Shown here in pieces: positions 1-13,108 of a stretch of DNA of 64,000 nt. Positions within the stretch are counted from its first letter, which is position 1, and each line of letters starts with the position of its first letter. Position numbers and translations under genes: made by a program. The notes under the pieces were generated by a model, which had not been told where the DNA came from, did not search any database, and saw only the letters and a program-made list of their open reading frames with translations. This DNA is from Lepturacanthus savala (Eukaryota > Chordata > Actinopteri > Scombriformes > Trichiuridae), in assembly GCA_030544235.1 (NCBI GenBank), contig CM060467.1, positions 5,649,001 through 5,713,000 on the forward strand, read 5' to 3'.

Positions 1-170
1 GGCTCTATAGCACTAACATCTGTCTGTCATTAGAAAAAGACAAACGGGCACATTCTGGTCAGCCACAGGCTCACACTCACATGGCAAGATCAGTGTTACC
101 TTGCCCCACTACAGGCTACTGACATACATATACTTGCACACACACATGCACACACACACGCCCCCCCCCC

Positions 171-173
<3 letters not shown>

Positions 174-250
<77 letters not shown>
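174..250. repeat. (CA)n microsatellite
   Basis: A near-perfect dinucleotide array of about 38 units follows a run of about 12 C residues and a short interrupted CA stretch. The His/Thr and Cys/Val open frames across it on both strands are artefacts of the repeat. Confidence 0.98.
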
Positions 251-253
<3 letters not shown>

Positions 254-1879
254 CAACTGTTTTATGTCTTGGCTATCACACATGAAAACAAATTTTGATA
301 AGTGCATGCATGCTCAGTGTATATATCCATTTATTGTCTGTAACTATCAATATATCATAGCCTAGTCAGGTTAATTTGACTCAATAATTGAATTTCTTGC
401 CTCAGAGCTTAACAGCATTGTGCATATATTATTATTTTACATGGAAATGGCAGCGTGTATCTTTCTGTGTACTCTCGGAGCATTATTCATAAAGTGAGTA
501 AATTGCTGGCTGCTCTTGGCAGAAGAGTGTGTGCTCCTGTCTCCACCGTTGCTGTATGTGTTTGGAGTATGTGTTTGAGTACAAGTGTATACATCTGTGT
601 CACTTCCCGTTAGACACAGCATCCGTCTCTGGCGGCAACAACAGATGGACGTCATGGTAACAACCATCGTTCATCATCACTACGGTGACAGGTCTACAGA
701 GCCACATAGACGCCGGCTTTGCATTGCTGGGTTGTCACTAACACAACCTCGACAGCATGGTAGATTAACTTCCCTGGTTGATGGACCACACACACACACA
801 CACTCGTGCGCACACACAAATTAAATACAGTTCAGAAAAAAAGTGAGAACACAGACAGATATTTAACAAGGTCTTCATTTCATCATTCCAATATAAATGT
901 AAAAAATATAAGGGCTGTTTCAGGTATAATGCTGCCTTCACTTGGTATGGGAAAGATAATCCTTGGAAAATACAAGTGTGTTGTGTTCAAGTGCTTTTGT
1001 TGCTGTAGTGAAAAACATGACGGATCCAGAATGCTAACGTTAGCTAGCATCTGCTCTTGGGAGGTAAAACCAAACAATATTGGTAATTTTAAAAACATAG
1101 AAGTGTAAACAGCAATGTTATTAGCTCATTGTCTGCCAGCCATGTTCACACCCACAGAATATTGAGTTTTCAGATTACATAAATACTGAAAAAGAGATCA
1201 AATTCTGCAGAAAAATGTTTTTTTTTCTGCAGAGAAGCAAATATAACAAAACAGTGACTGATGTCCAATTTTGAACATCTGAACAGTTGTTTACTTCTAT
1301 AAAACAATAAAAACAGCACAAAAAAGGCTTTTGATAACAAATTAACTAAATTTACATATTTAGAACATTCAGAATATAATATTATAATATATTTTGTTTT
1401 TTATGATAGTTAGCATAGGACATATAGGCACAATAAAGCCGACAAAATGATCATTTGTATAGTTTAACCAACAATCCAGGTTGGCAAGTCCTACCTGGAA
1501 CAGTCAATTGATCGAGTGTCTAAGGACAGAAGATGTTTTATAGATGTTTTACACCCTGAGGTAAATGCGCGATATTGGCCTATACAAAAAAATTGACTTG
1601 AACTCATCAATTCCTCCTTCATCCTGTCTCTTCACCTTGTATTTGGCATTTGGTTCACACATTTGTCCATTTTAGGTGTACATCATGTGTTTGGGTAAGT
1701 CAGTGTGTGAGCATGTGTGCCAATGATGTGGGTCTTTCCATGCGTGTGTGTTGGTGTGTGTACTATTGAACTGGATACATTCAGCTGGGAGCTCATTGGG
1801 GGTTGAAAAATCCTTACCTGCGGTTACATCTGTCTTATAGTCCCCACAACACACACGCACGCACACACACACACACATA

Positions 1880-2420
1880 GAAGAGCTTTAGCAAGTAGAG
1901 AGAGGGTGAGTGTGATGAAGGGATGGCAGGAGGAGAGTGGGAATGTTTTTGAGGAGCAATGATGAGAGGATTGCTCTCACCTAAGGTGCTCCAGGCAGAG
2001 AGAGTGAGAGACACAGACTTATAAGGGGGATGGTCAGAAATGAGACAGAATGATAAGTATGAGTTTCCCATCACTAGAGAAATACACAGGGAGCGAGGAA
2101 GAGGCGCAGCACCGAAAGGTGGAAAGGCGAAGAAAAAGAGTATTTGGAGATCCTCGAGAGCCCTTTGGCAGCGTGAGCGAGAGGGAATCAGGTGAAAACA
2201 AAAATGAGAGGATGGTAGACGGACAGGTCCGATGATTACAGGCTGGTATGGATCAGAAGAGCCCTGGGTGAACAGGCAATGAGCAGGAGACGGATAGAAA
2301 TGGAGCGTAAGGGAAAGAAAAAAAACAAGTGAAAGGATACGCACATGGAAGGAATGGAGAAAGGATGAGAGGTGCAGTGATGAAAGGATCGGCCTCAGCA
2401 GACAGAGAATGACAGACAGA
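1880..2420. repeat. purine-biased (GA-rich) tract
   Basis: For about 540 bases the + strand is dominated by A and G in irregular GAGAG, GGAGG and AAAGG words. The following 260 bases are dominated by T and C. It looks like a decayed simple-sequence region. The 199-residue minus-strand open frame through it is low-complexity and has no recognisable domain. Confidence 0.55.
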
Positions 2421-2879
2421 CAACCTTTAAACATGCTACCCTCATACTTTTATTTCACCTTCCATCCCTCTTTTTTGCCGTTCATTTTGTCTCATCTTTT
2501 TTTCCACATTTTTTTCTCTTTTTGCATCCTCTTGTCCACTTTTTATAAGACAAAAGCATATCCTTACAACCTGTCCTGTAATTTCTAAACTAACTTCTGC
2601 AACTTGGTCCATCTTTATAAACTTGTCCACACATAATGTACATACCAATAGATTTTTTCCTCCTCTTTCCCTGAAACCACCCTTCTCATCTCCTCATCCT
2701 CAAGTTGTGTTTGCCTATCCCGAAGCAGCGTTCATCTGTCACGCTATAATGATGCCTGCATATCGTCTCCATATGTACAGAACTGCCCTAAGGATGTTGA
2801 ATCCATCCCTTTACACACCAACACTGAGAAACGTCAGCCGGAGAGAGTAGGAGCAAGAATCACAATGAATGCAAACTCC

Positions 2880-3075
2880 CTTTAGCTACAGCAGCGTATA
2901 CATATATCCTTCCCCCTTAGCCAGACATGGCCTAATCAGCCAGCTAATTAGCGCTCTTTGTAACTACGTCGGCCTCATGTAACTGATTGCATTAACAACT
3001 GCCACACATCAAACAGTCATGTCTCACGCTTGTGCATCTCATTACACATTAAGGACATGCAAGGTTAAGGCCAGA
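2880..3075. promoter_or_regulatory. candidate conserved non-coding element
   Basis: This is a complex, repeat-free block with balanced composition next to low-complexity DNA. It contains several TAAT/ATTA cores, such as CAGCTAATTAGCGC near 2941, and TGATTGCATTAACA near 2982. Conservation cannot be tested from one sequence. The call rests only on texture and on the known enrichment of regulatory elements in CDKAL1 introns. Confidence 0.22.
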
Positions 3076-3764
3076 CTTAGAGCAGGAATGAAATGAGGAA
3101 TATTTTCTGCCACATCTGGTGGGCAAATAAAATGTGTTTCTTTTCCCTCTGTTCATTCCATATTTTATAGATTTAATGAATTATCGTAGGCGTTGTTCTC
3201 TGCCATGGTGGATTTTTTCCCCTTCTGCTTAAATGACCCAATACACTAGCACGAGTTAAGCTGTACTGAATCTCAATCTTTATACTGAATTATATCATTA
3301 TTGTTGTGGAGAAATATATAAAATATATTAATTCTGGTATTTACTGATCATTCATTCTGGTACTTGTACAATACATAAACACGTGCGCTTAAAAGACTCT
3401 CTTTAGTACTGAAGAAAGCAAATTGCATCTGGTGATCCGGAGAGTGTAGTATTTCAATATTTTGAAGAGTTTGACAACAATGAACAAGCACTAATTTCAA
3501 TGTTCTGAATATATTTGTAAAGACTTGAAGGTCTACTGCAAAAAAAAATTAAGAAAAGCAAAGAATCCAGAGAAAGTCACATTCAAATTATTAAACTGCT
3601 TGTGTTGAATGAATAATTAAAAAAAAAGCAAGTGGTGCTGTTTCTTCATCTTGATGAGTGACTTAAGATTCTGGAAAAGAAATAAAAACACATACCTAAA
3701 TATACATTTAATAGGCTGTTTAGGCTTTAAACTTTACATTCTTTGTCTTTTTTTCCGCCCACAG

Positions 3765-3827
3765 AAGAAGCAAAGGACTAAAGAGCTGTCCCAACTCTTC
3801 CACTCCTACAACCCCTATGACCACAAG
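3765..3827 (+). CDS. CDKAL1: CDKAL1 coding exon, linker before the TRAM domain
   Basis: This 63-bp phase-0 exon encodes 21 residues beginning KKQRTKELSQLFHSYNPYD and ending HK. It closely matches the vertebrate CDKAL1 segment that links the radical-SAM domain to the TRAM domain, with the diagnostic string FHSYNPYDHK. A pyrimidine-rich tract ending CCCACAG precedes it, and the donor GTAAGA starts at 3828. CDKAL1 is the tRNA threonylcarbamoyladenosine methylthiotransferase. It uses two iron-sulfur clusters and S-adenosylmethionine to convert t6A37 to ms2t6A37 in tRNA-Lys(UUU). The cluster-binding cysteines are encoded upstream, outside this window. The frame runs directly into the exon at 39773. 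An open frame reads back into the intron, but the acceptor and the homology boundary both fix the start at 3765. Confidence 0.93.
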
Positions 3828-5965
3828 GTAAGACGTGTTCTCCGACCCCTTGTCTACTTTAGATAATCTCTATCAGATAATTTTCTCCTCAAGATGGACA
3901 CCTCTTGTTCCCAATCTGGTAGATAAGGACATCTCAAGTGTTTGTTCCTGATTAAAGTATAGCATGCATGCATATGCGTGTGGGAGGGTCCGTGAACAAT
4001 TGAATCCTGAAGGGTGGGATTCTTATATGAAGGATTCCTGAAACTGACAACCCTGTGACATCATCTGTCAACATGCTTTCAGCAGTATGAATAAGACACA
4101 AATATACTACAACTAATATTAACATATAAGATCAGCCTGTCCATATGTCGACACTGAGCCACATGTAATTCTGCTGTGATCATGTAAATAACATCGCTCA
4201 GTGAAACATTTTTGGCCAATATCAGAGTAGTGATGTAAACCCTATTACTTCCTGTTATGGTCAAAAAATGTATAATCTACTATATACAAGGAAGGCTGAA
4301 AGCTGTCACTGCAGAGGGAATAATTTATGCAAATGTTTGATTGCCTTATTTCTTGTAGGTGTCACACACTTTAGTTTAGCCTTGTTTTTTGTAGAATTTA
4401 TACCTCCAGTTGAGTTTGTGTCTGTAGTGCAGTTGTTATATGTTACACACTAATTTAAATGACATGAGAGAGAGCACGTTTTCACTGTGGCAGACACGGA
4501 TCTTTGCCTCCCACACACACTCACACACACACATACTGTTCCCACATATACACAGAGTATGAAAAGTTAGCAGAGAATATCTTTATAGCACATAAACAAG
4601 TTTGCATTTAAATTAGATACTTAGTATTTGTGAACATGCGTACACCTCCGGTATGATTCCCAGAAGAATTGCAAACCAATTGTTGACAGCATTTCTCACT
4701 GAGTCTGCTGTGCTCAGCTTCTACATCTCACAAATACCACTGCACACTATTATTTGATGCCTTTCTGTGCTTTCGTAAACAGGCTGATTCATTGAGGTTA
4801 AGATTGCTCGAGTAGTTGCATTATGTTACTGGGAGTCTCTCACAAAGCTCAGTGAATTCATATGAATACACTACATTACAAACTGTTTTTTTAATGTCTA
4901 GAGCTATCTATAACAGGAATTTGTTGTTGGCTGGTTGTTGGATTCCAATAATGCCAATTTGTAGTGGGGCACAAATATAGTTTCTCCTCTCTATATATGT
5001 CTATATTGTATGAAGGCTAGATTCTTTGAAAACACAGAGCATACAGGTGGTATGTGTTCTATACTCAAAAGATAGATTTCGTGTGAAGCACCACTTTAAA
5101 GAGACTGTATTGGCTTGCCAGTTCTTAGACCTCTTAATTCACTCTGAGCCAGTGTGCAGCCTCAGATCTTCAGGGACAAAGCCCCTGTCCATTCCAAAGT
5201 TAAGGCTAAAGATGAAACGTGGCCGAAGCCTGAGCATGAGACCTTTTGAAGTGCCCTCTCTGAGAAGACTAGCAAGATAAATTAATAATTGTTTCTTTTC
5301 TAATTTCTACATTTCTTTTTTTTCTTACTGGAAAGCATATTGTGTTAACAGCCCTTTCAAAATATGAATTGCAAATTAATAGGATAATAAAATTGTTGCT
5401 GATAAAAACTATTATTCTGCTGCAATGTGCTACATTTGTTTCTGCTGCATAACATCTCGAAACATCAAATCCCCAGCAGGGTAAAATATATAAATAGATA
5501 AATAATTGTGTTGATAAAATGCATCAAAAGGAATCCTGTTATATGGTGTGTGATAGCCCTCACAGTACATGAACATTTTTAACATGCAACTTCACAAGTT
5601 GCTAATCTTCCATGCAGCTCAACTTCCAGTCATGTTCCTGTTGGTCTTATTCCATTTACAGAGATTGCGTAGAAGCGCAAATAAATCCCCTTACATTACA
5701 AACCCAGATAGCCGTGAGATATGATTTAATGATAATAAATCTAATGTCAAGCATGCTTCCACTCTGATCAGCCATGCTTCCTGCCTGCCTGTCCTTGCCC
5801 ATGTCCATACACTGAGGAAATGTTGAAGCAAATCAGCTTGTATTAAGCCTGTATAGCCGGTAGATAGAAATAAATGAAGTCTGATAATGTCCCTCATTTT
5901 GCATTGAATTCCCTTGGGTGTCCAGTCTTTCAGCTTGGGGTTTATGTAAGGATGTTTTTACTAAC

Positions 5966-6068
<103 letters not shown>

Positions 6069-7214
6069 AAGGGTGAAAGAATGAGAGAGCTCAAACATTT
6101 AAAAGGAGGGGAGAAATTGGTGTCTTTACGGCCATTACTGCTAATATGCAACCTCCTATGTGTACAAAATGGTCATTAATAAAGAGTCAGGGTGGGGGTG
6201 GTGGGTTAGTGAGGCTTCATTGTTCTACAGCCTCGGGCTACCAACCAAATGAAACAATGCTTTTTAAATGAACTAATAGTTGTTTTTATACCAAGCTTAT
6301 TTCTTAATCTCCTGGGGCTAACTTGGAATCACAAATGTAGAAAATGTGTAGCTATAATGAAACAGAAATGGGCTGTCAATGAGATTAAATATTCTACAGA
6401 AATTCTTCCTGTTTTGCTTGCTCTCGCTCTCTCTCACTCACTCTCGCTCCCTCTCGCTCCCTCTCTTTCAGTTTGTCTTTGTACATTAAATAGCATTCTA
6501 AATTTGACTGAAGTTACAGGTTTTCATGTTTGTTCATACACAGACAATTGTACACATCTGGTGTGTATGTTTAAGAGACAAAAGTGTGTGTGTTTTCTTG
6601 CGTGTGTGTGTGTGTTTGTGATGATTAATGTGAAGTATCCTATAGCCAGATGGTGCTGAACAAGGCCCATCCATCAGCAATGAAAAGACCAGTGGGCAGA
6701 AAGCTGGCAAAGCACTTTGTCTAGGGCCAATGCCCCACACCGGACACACTCACACTCTCAGTCGCTGTGCACACACACACACACACTCGCTCTTGTTCTC
6801 TTTCATTCGCTCTCATTCTCTCCTGGGCCTTGACTGTGTAACCCACTGAGCCATGTTGGAGCCTTGTGTTGTGTTTTGGAATACAGATTCCTGCTTGTTT
6901 TTTCTGCCTGGGTCCCACATGAGTGGTAGAGCCTCACTTTGGAAATAAGTCTGGTATTGTTCTGGTTATAGGTCTGCAATCTATTCAGTTTAAGGGTCTA
7001 ATAACCACCAGTATAGTGGCTGATATGAGTTCATGAATAAGAGGACAAAGACATGAACTGCACAGTCTGAATATTGCACTTTGAACACAATTTTAAAACC
7101 ACCCAGAATGAGCAGCTTAATCAACATACTTGCAGTTTACCAGTTCCACTTTTTGCACTCTACAGTATATGTGATCACCCGCTACAGCCGTAATGTACTA
7201 TATAACCTTTGGTT

Positions 7215-7320
7215 GAAGCTGAGTTTTAACTGCTTAGTGGAGGTTGCTCCCAGTCTGATTCTTAAACTGGCAACTTTCCAGCGTAAAGCTTGTTTCCTTA
7301 ACCTACTGTCCTCTGTTCTT
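7215..7320 (-). mobile_element. tRNA-derived SINE fragment
   Basis: Read on the minus strand, the segment resembles the tRNA-related head of common fish SINEs. An A-box-like TAGGTTAAGGAAAC is followed, at roughly tRNA spacing, by a B-box-like CAGTTTAAGAATC, both decayed from consensus. No intact cloverleaf is expected from these changes, so this is not a functional tRNA gene. The tail is not recognisable. Confidence 0.45.
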
Positions 7321-9445
7321 CCTGTTTGGTAATTATTTTTCTGGTCATTTTTCAATGATATAGTATATTATAGCCAACATGCTTGGCTAACTATTGTGCC
7401 TAGATTGTTTGTGTGTGTGTATGTACAGTAGTTGGGAAAAATGTATTAAAGATCCCAAATTTTACACTTTTCCTTGGTTTTATTTGAAGTTTTGATAATC
7501 CGCAACATAATATATTTGTGTTTTTAAGTACAAAATATCATATTAATATACATTTTACATATCCTCTCTCAAGAACAGGATGTTTTGTGTCTCAATATTA
7601 ATGAGCCTCTTCTCTGATTGGCAGATTTGAATGGCTGTGAATGGGGGATGGGTTGTGATTGTATAGATTTGAGACAACTTCAAGGAAGATCTGACAGCTC
7701 ATTTTAAGGTGCAGTTTCTGAATATTCTGTAGATTGAATGGTTTAAAACACAGGACAGTATTTATATAGCACTTAGACCTTTTTATAATCGAGGAGTAAT
7801 TCACCTTTGTCACTTCTTACAATATCTGGCCAACAGAATACACAGATACACAGACTTCTCTCCATGTGCTGGCATCACTTTGTCACCAGATGTAAAGTTT
7901 TTTTCTCCCAGAAGGCTTTGCCCTACCACGTCAAAGTTTCCAAACTCCCACCACGCTACAGTTTGTCCACGCATTCAGCTGTTTCTGGAAGAGCCAACAA
8001 AGCCCCTCACACCGTGTTACCCAATGCCGCCACAGTCTCCTGAGAACACACACAGACACTCGCATCCAGCCTCCACGCTCTGTTCATAGGACTGAATGAC
8101 AAGGATGACAATTTTCTCTGCAACAAGAGAGGAGGGACAAGCTGTCAACATGGCCCGCTGCACCTGCCCAGTGACACTAGAGACACCGAAAGAGCAAGTT
8201 AGAAGAATGGAGGACAAAAATAGAGAGGGAGGTAGAGGTGGTTAAACGAAAGGCTGATAATAAAGAAAACTAGAAAGATGGCATTCACAGAAAACAAAAC
8301 TTAATTACATTCAATCATTTTTCTCTTCAGTTAATGTGAAATCCCTGTTTGCCTCATAGAAGTTGACATCATTATGTATCATTTGAATAAAAAGAAAAAA
8401 AAAGATAATTAGTCTTAACTCTCTCTCTATATCTCTCCACAACAGATCTTTTGTTATATATAAATATATATTTACGGACATTGCAAAACTGAACAATTAG
8501 TATTCTGCTTTTTTCCCTTTTGGCTTTTTTTTAATTACTTTCATTTTGTAGAATGAAGTTTTCTTAAGCTGCTGTTTTGCATTGTTGTGAAAAGCTAACC
8601 TCAGTTTTTGTCGAACTTGACATTTGCTTGTCGCATAATTTTTTTTCTCCCTTGCTGCTAATTAACTGACTATTCAGGGAAAGATAAGGACGGAGTGGAA
8701 GGTGGGGGAAAAAAAGAGACCAAAATATTGGACATGGTGATTTATTTTCTTGCCACGCTCCCTTGTGTCTCCACCCATCTGTCTGTTTCTGTAAATAATC
8801 TGGTGTATGGTGCCACGTATTAATGTATGTGAAAATTGTACGTGCATAGTGTCACATACTCCCTGAGAGGGACTCTAAAACACATGTTGGTTAAGAGTTG
8901 TACAAGTGGAGCCAATGTTGTAACTTTCAGTAGTTGCTATGTTGCTGCCTGATGTGCTTACTTAATAAATAATCCTAGATACCTAGAGCATGGTCACACA
9001 TACACACCCTAACTCAAACACTCCATAGACATGTGGCCTAGTATCTGATACATATTGAGAGACTTTGGTCTCTTACAAAACATGTATAATTACTTACTGT
9101 TCAATTCCACAGTGTGCCTCTGCAGCAGAAGCTGATTGTGGCCACTCTAGCTAATGCCTGTATTTTCACTAGACACGCCACAGTGTTTCAGAAGTGTCTC
9201 CCCGCTGTCTTTTGCTAAACATACGTGCCAGTTCTGTTTTCGGTGGAAGCCCTGCTGAAGCCACATCAAGCTGCACAGGGCAGATCCAGCCAGGTAGGAA
9301 GTCAGAAACAGAGGAAGCATAGAGCATCCTATCATTTTCAAAATAAAACCATAAAACCTCCCTAATTGTATGTCACATTACTTCATAAGCCCAGCTGGAT
9401 CTGCAGGTCAGATCAGTAGATATTTGCCACTAGTAGACGAGTTAC

Positions 9446-9801
9446 GGGACATTTTACTGCAAGTTCTGACACAAATGTCTGCTTTGGCGTGAAAGTACCT
9501 TAGGTCCATAGGAATAAATCCATCCAGTGAGCCAAGTCAGTTTAGCCTTTGTTTGTTTTTTGTCAAAATGGTTGCCAACAACACAATAAAGCACATAACT
9601 TCTTCCATTAATAAGACAATTGTTTCCAATCAAAAGTATTTATGTATGTTTATATGTGAATTATTGTCTTTAGTGTATTTTTGGTGTATTTATACAAACA
9701 AAGGTTGATCTGACTTGTCTCTTTGAATAAATGTATTCCTATGGCCCTGTGGTACTTTTACACCAAAGCAGGCATTTTTGTCAGAAGCCTTTTTTTGTCC
9801 C
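9446..9801. mobile_element. fold-back MITE with very long terminal inverted repeats
   Basis: The two ends are inverted copies of each other. At the left, GGGACATTTTACTG leads into TTCTGACACAAATGTCTGC, then TTTGGCGTGAAAGTACC, then CCATAGGAATAAAT near 9508-9521. The right end, read in reverse complement, gives the same blocks with few differences. The pairing continues inward through GCCAAGTCAGTTTAGCC and CTTTGTTTGTTT and weakens toward the centre, so the arms exceed 110 bp of a 356-bp unit. No transposase is encoded. A target duplication is not obvious. The superfamily is unknown to me. Confidence 0.75.
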
Positions 9802-12303
9802 TTTGAATGTTGAGAAGTTCAGAGAAGTGATAAATTAGACGATTTTATACAGAACAACACCACAGATCATTTCAATAAGGACAAGGTGACCAAATCAACA
9901 GTAAGGCAACATCAGACAAGTGAAATTACCTTTTGTTTGTTCTCTGTACATCCATGGTTTTTGCACAGATTTTCGCGTAATCTCGCAAATCCAGCTGCCT
10001 CGCAAGGTACAGGCAGTGCTGGAACGCTCCCGATGGGGCATGACACCCTGCGGAGAGCCCAACAAAACCGCAGCACAGCCGGAACGTGACGCAGACATGC
10101 CCTGTGGAATCAAGGCATTACACTACGGGGTAATATTATACATTTTTTTTGATCAAAGGCAACAGAAATGGAACAAATGGAACAACACCCACATTGCAAT
10201 GCTGCTTGCCAAAGACATGATTTTCTTCTAGTACTGCACAGTAGAGCACTGTAGCCATATATACATGCTCTTAATCTGTCAAGGTTACATCATGGATTTA
10301 TGCAACACATACACACATATGTATGGCCCCACAATAAGTACAAACACAGACGTGAGCCTCCATAATTATTTAGTCCATTTGGTGCCAAACAAACATTTGC
10401 CTTTGAAATACTCCCAATGTTCTATGTTCTTCTAATTTATGCATCAGCCCACTATAGCTTCATGGTATTTGTTCACACTACACTTACCAAACATAGTACT
10501 TTTTACTGAGTTGGTGTTTGTGGTGCTTATATTTCAAAGGCTGTCAACCGAAGAATTTTCATTTTATACAATGCGTATCCTCCCGGTCTAACCCACATTA
10601 AATTTGGTTATAGTTCCTTTGTTAAAAGACCATTTTATTTATTTATTGTGACTATTAAGTTATTATTAAATGGAAGAAAGATAGATTTGTTGGGGGAAAT
10701 ACTTTAATATAATAATCTACCATGCTACGCAAGGAATGAATAAACAATTTGTTAGTATTGCTATTGAAGAGTAGACAGACAATGAAGGAAGTTTTAGACT
10801 CAAGATGATTACAAAGCCAATGGAAGGACATGAGTAGATGCCAAATTCACCCGGGGTGTATGTATCCCAGTATTCTTAATAAAAACATAGTCTGAAAAAT
10901 GAGACTTGAGTAAAATAAAAGACAGGACCATTCTTTGGTGAGTTCTGAGTTCACATAGAGGCTGAGCACAAACAAACATACACTCACACACACACTCTAC
11001 AGACATGGTCAGCGTGTCTGTTTCTAGCTAGCTTACAGAAGATTTGCTTTGCATTCTGTCAGAACACACAGACCAGGACCACACCAGCATCTAAATCAAC
11101 CAATGACATTTTCAAGTGCATATACATGCTGAGCTGACCGGCTAATTAGCCATCTAACCTACAAACAGACGTGCATTCTTCCCCTTAAATATATATATAT
11201 AGCTTCAACTGTATGTCCCAAAGGGAGCAAATTGAATGAATTACTGTCTTATAGACGTTACTTCATTTTAATGAGAGCATGTGTTACCATTAATTTATAG
11301 ATGCATGGGTTTACAGTTGAATACTACATTACTCCAGCTGGAATACATTCTAGTACTAACTAAACTGAGTAACTGCTAATGTCAAATTATGTTATGTTTT
11401 GTGGTGTTGCTTACTTTTATTTACTGACTTTTTAGTTTTGGTGTGTTTTCTTACTAGCAATAACTCAAGTGTAACTTTCCACTAACAGGAAAACAGCCTG
11501 TAGACCAACTTGTTTCATGTTATTGAGGTTGCTGTTAAAAATATTAGGGAGAATCTTTCCCATTGTCTTTTATAGTCCCAAGGTTGTAAAGTGAAAAGAG
11601 GAAAAAGAAATATATTACTATTTGTCATGCATCATACCTCTTTTTAACAGTGTTCTGTGTGACTGGCATGTGAATGAAGGGGTGGTGGGTGCAGGCAGAG
11701 AGAAGGGACAGCAATAAAAGAGAGGGAGGGGTTTCAGGGCTTATGTTGCTAACTGGTTTCCTAGACAGGAGTGTAGGTGTTTTCCCATTCAGTCAATAGG
11801 CATCCATTCAGCCAGGCCCATTTGGAAATGTATGTGTATTTTGAGTTTGTGTGTTTTTCCTTTTTTATATATAGCAGCTGCTTGGCACTCGCTAAGTGGA
11901 TTCTCCCTCTTCGTAAAAACAAATCAACCATACAGAGGGTTCGGCAAAATACTGTCACAATACATCTGGTGCGTTCCTTAGATAATAGGAGTGGAAACAA
12001 CTGGTAATGGCTGAGATGTAAAAATGGCTGCATGCACTTTCATATTAATTACTAAAAAGGCTCTTTTTGTATGCCCAACATAAGGCAATGTTCAACAATA
12101 ATGGCACATTAGTGTGGATGAAGAACTTAGAGAAGTTCCTTGAAAATGCTCATGTGGACATCACACGAGATGTGGGTTTCAGATAACTATCTAGCGATGT
12201 TTCTAGGCATCTCATCCCATTGTTTTTTTCCCCTGACTGACCACACACATTACTAGTAACAAGAAAAAGTGGAAAAAAGTTTTTTTCTTTGCGCTTTGCT
12301 AAG

Positions 12304-12311
12304 TGACGTCA
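12304..12311. promoter_or_regulatory. CRE-type palindrome TGACGTCA
   Basis: A perfect cAMP-response-element octamer lies here, and a one-mismatch copy TGACATCA follows about 28 bases later. The surrounding 100 bases are repeat-free. The site could bind CREB/ATF proteins, but an isolated octamer in an intron is weak evidence. Confidence 0.3.
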
Positions 12312-12552
12312 CAGGAGGTCTGTGTGTGGCGGTGACATCACTGTCTGATCCTTATTAGTTTTACAGACCTCAGCAGAAAGCTCTGCTTCAGCTTCAGAAA
12401 CAATCGCTACCATCACGTAACTGAGAAATGTCGTTAAACTACTAATGACACCACAAGTGAAAAAACAGTTTCATTTTATTGAAATGAAAATAAAAAAAAC
12501 ACACCAGTGTCAAGTCACGCATGCAGTGCACAGCATTGGTAAGACCCAATAC

Positions 12553-13108
12553 CCAGGTTCTTAAAAAGTCTTAAAGTAAAATGGAAATAATACCTTAAAA
12601 GACTTGGGGGGGAAAAGTCTTGAATTTCCATATCTGGGTCTTAAGATTTGTGCAGTACATAACTTCTCTGTATCACATTCTCCAAAAATGTGTATGTCAA
12701 CCACTATTATTTTGATGAAACCAAAAGTGGCGAAACTGTCATGGCCCAAAAGTTATGCAAAAGTTATGCATGCGTGAGCCGAGATAATTAAACTGTGGTG
12801 AACTTGGCTTATTATCAAATATTGGTTTGACATTTGGTTTTATCTCTGTGTTTAATCAGAGAAACATCATCATATTCATCAACATCATACATATTACTGT
12901 CAATATTCCTCACGCTTTCACGGTTTACCAGAAAACAGGATCTCTACATCGGCAATCTACCATCATTCTCTGTGGTCTGTGTTAGGAACTGTCTGCAAAA
13001 CATTTTTTTTTTTATTTGCTGATATTTCTGTAAAATAGGCTATGAAATAGGTATTAAGTTTTATTTAAATGGTCTTTAAAAGACTTGAATTTAACTTGAA
13101 GAATCCTG
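12553..13108. mobile_element. non-autonomous DNA-element relic with related ends
   Basis: The left end reads CAGGTTCTTAAAAAGTCTT. The right end in reverse complement reads CAGGATTCTTCAAGTTAAAT, followed by AAGTCTTTTAAAGACC. The repeated AAAAGTCTTAAA-type words at both ends match a dispersed element I recognise from fish genomes, although I cannot assign a family. No coding remnant is visible. Boundaries are approximate. Confidence 0.45.

Larger units (their letters stand above)
1..3764 (+). other. CDKAL1: 3' part of an upstream CDKAL1 intron
   Basis: This stretch precedes the first recognisable exon, so it is read as the end of an intron whose 5' side lies outside the window. It holds a CA array at 174-250 preceded by a C run at about 160-171, and a purine-rich tract at about 1880-2420 followed by a pyrimidine-rich tract to about 2700. 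It ends in a polypyrimidine tract and AG acceptor at 3763-3764. The block at 2880-3075 is repeat-poor and carries homeodomain-type TAAT/ATTA cores. No exon was recognised here. The open frames are short or composed of simple repeats. Confidence 0.8.

Noticed and set aside
1835..2434. 199-residue minus-strand open frame
   Set aside because: It arises from the purine-rich tract, has Ser/Leu/Pro-rich low complexity and no recognisable domain.
5026..5280. 84-residue open frame with a basic C-terminal part
   Set aside because: No domain, promoter or splice evidence. Length is within chance for 64 kb.
7807..8089. Two overlapping open frames that could be exons
   Set aside because: No homology recognised, no convincing acceptor and donor pair, and neither fits the CDKAL1 exon order, which is already continuous.
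9920..10231. 103-residue open frame in a GC-richer patch
   Set aside because: No recognised domain, and overlapping frames on both strands are equally long. A decayed element is likelier.
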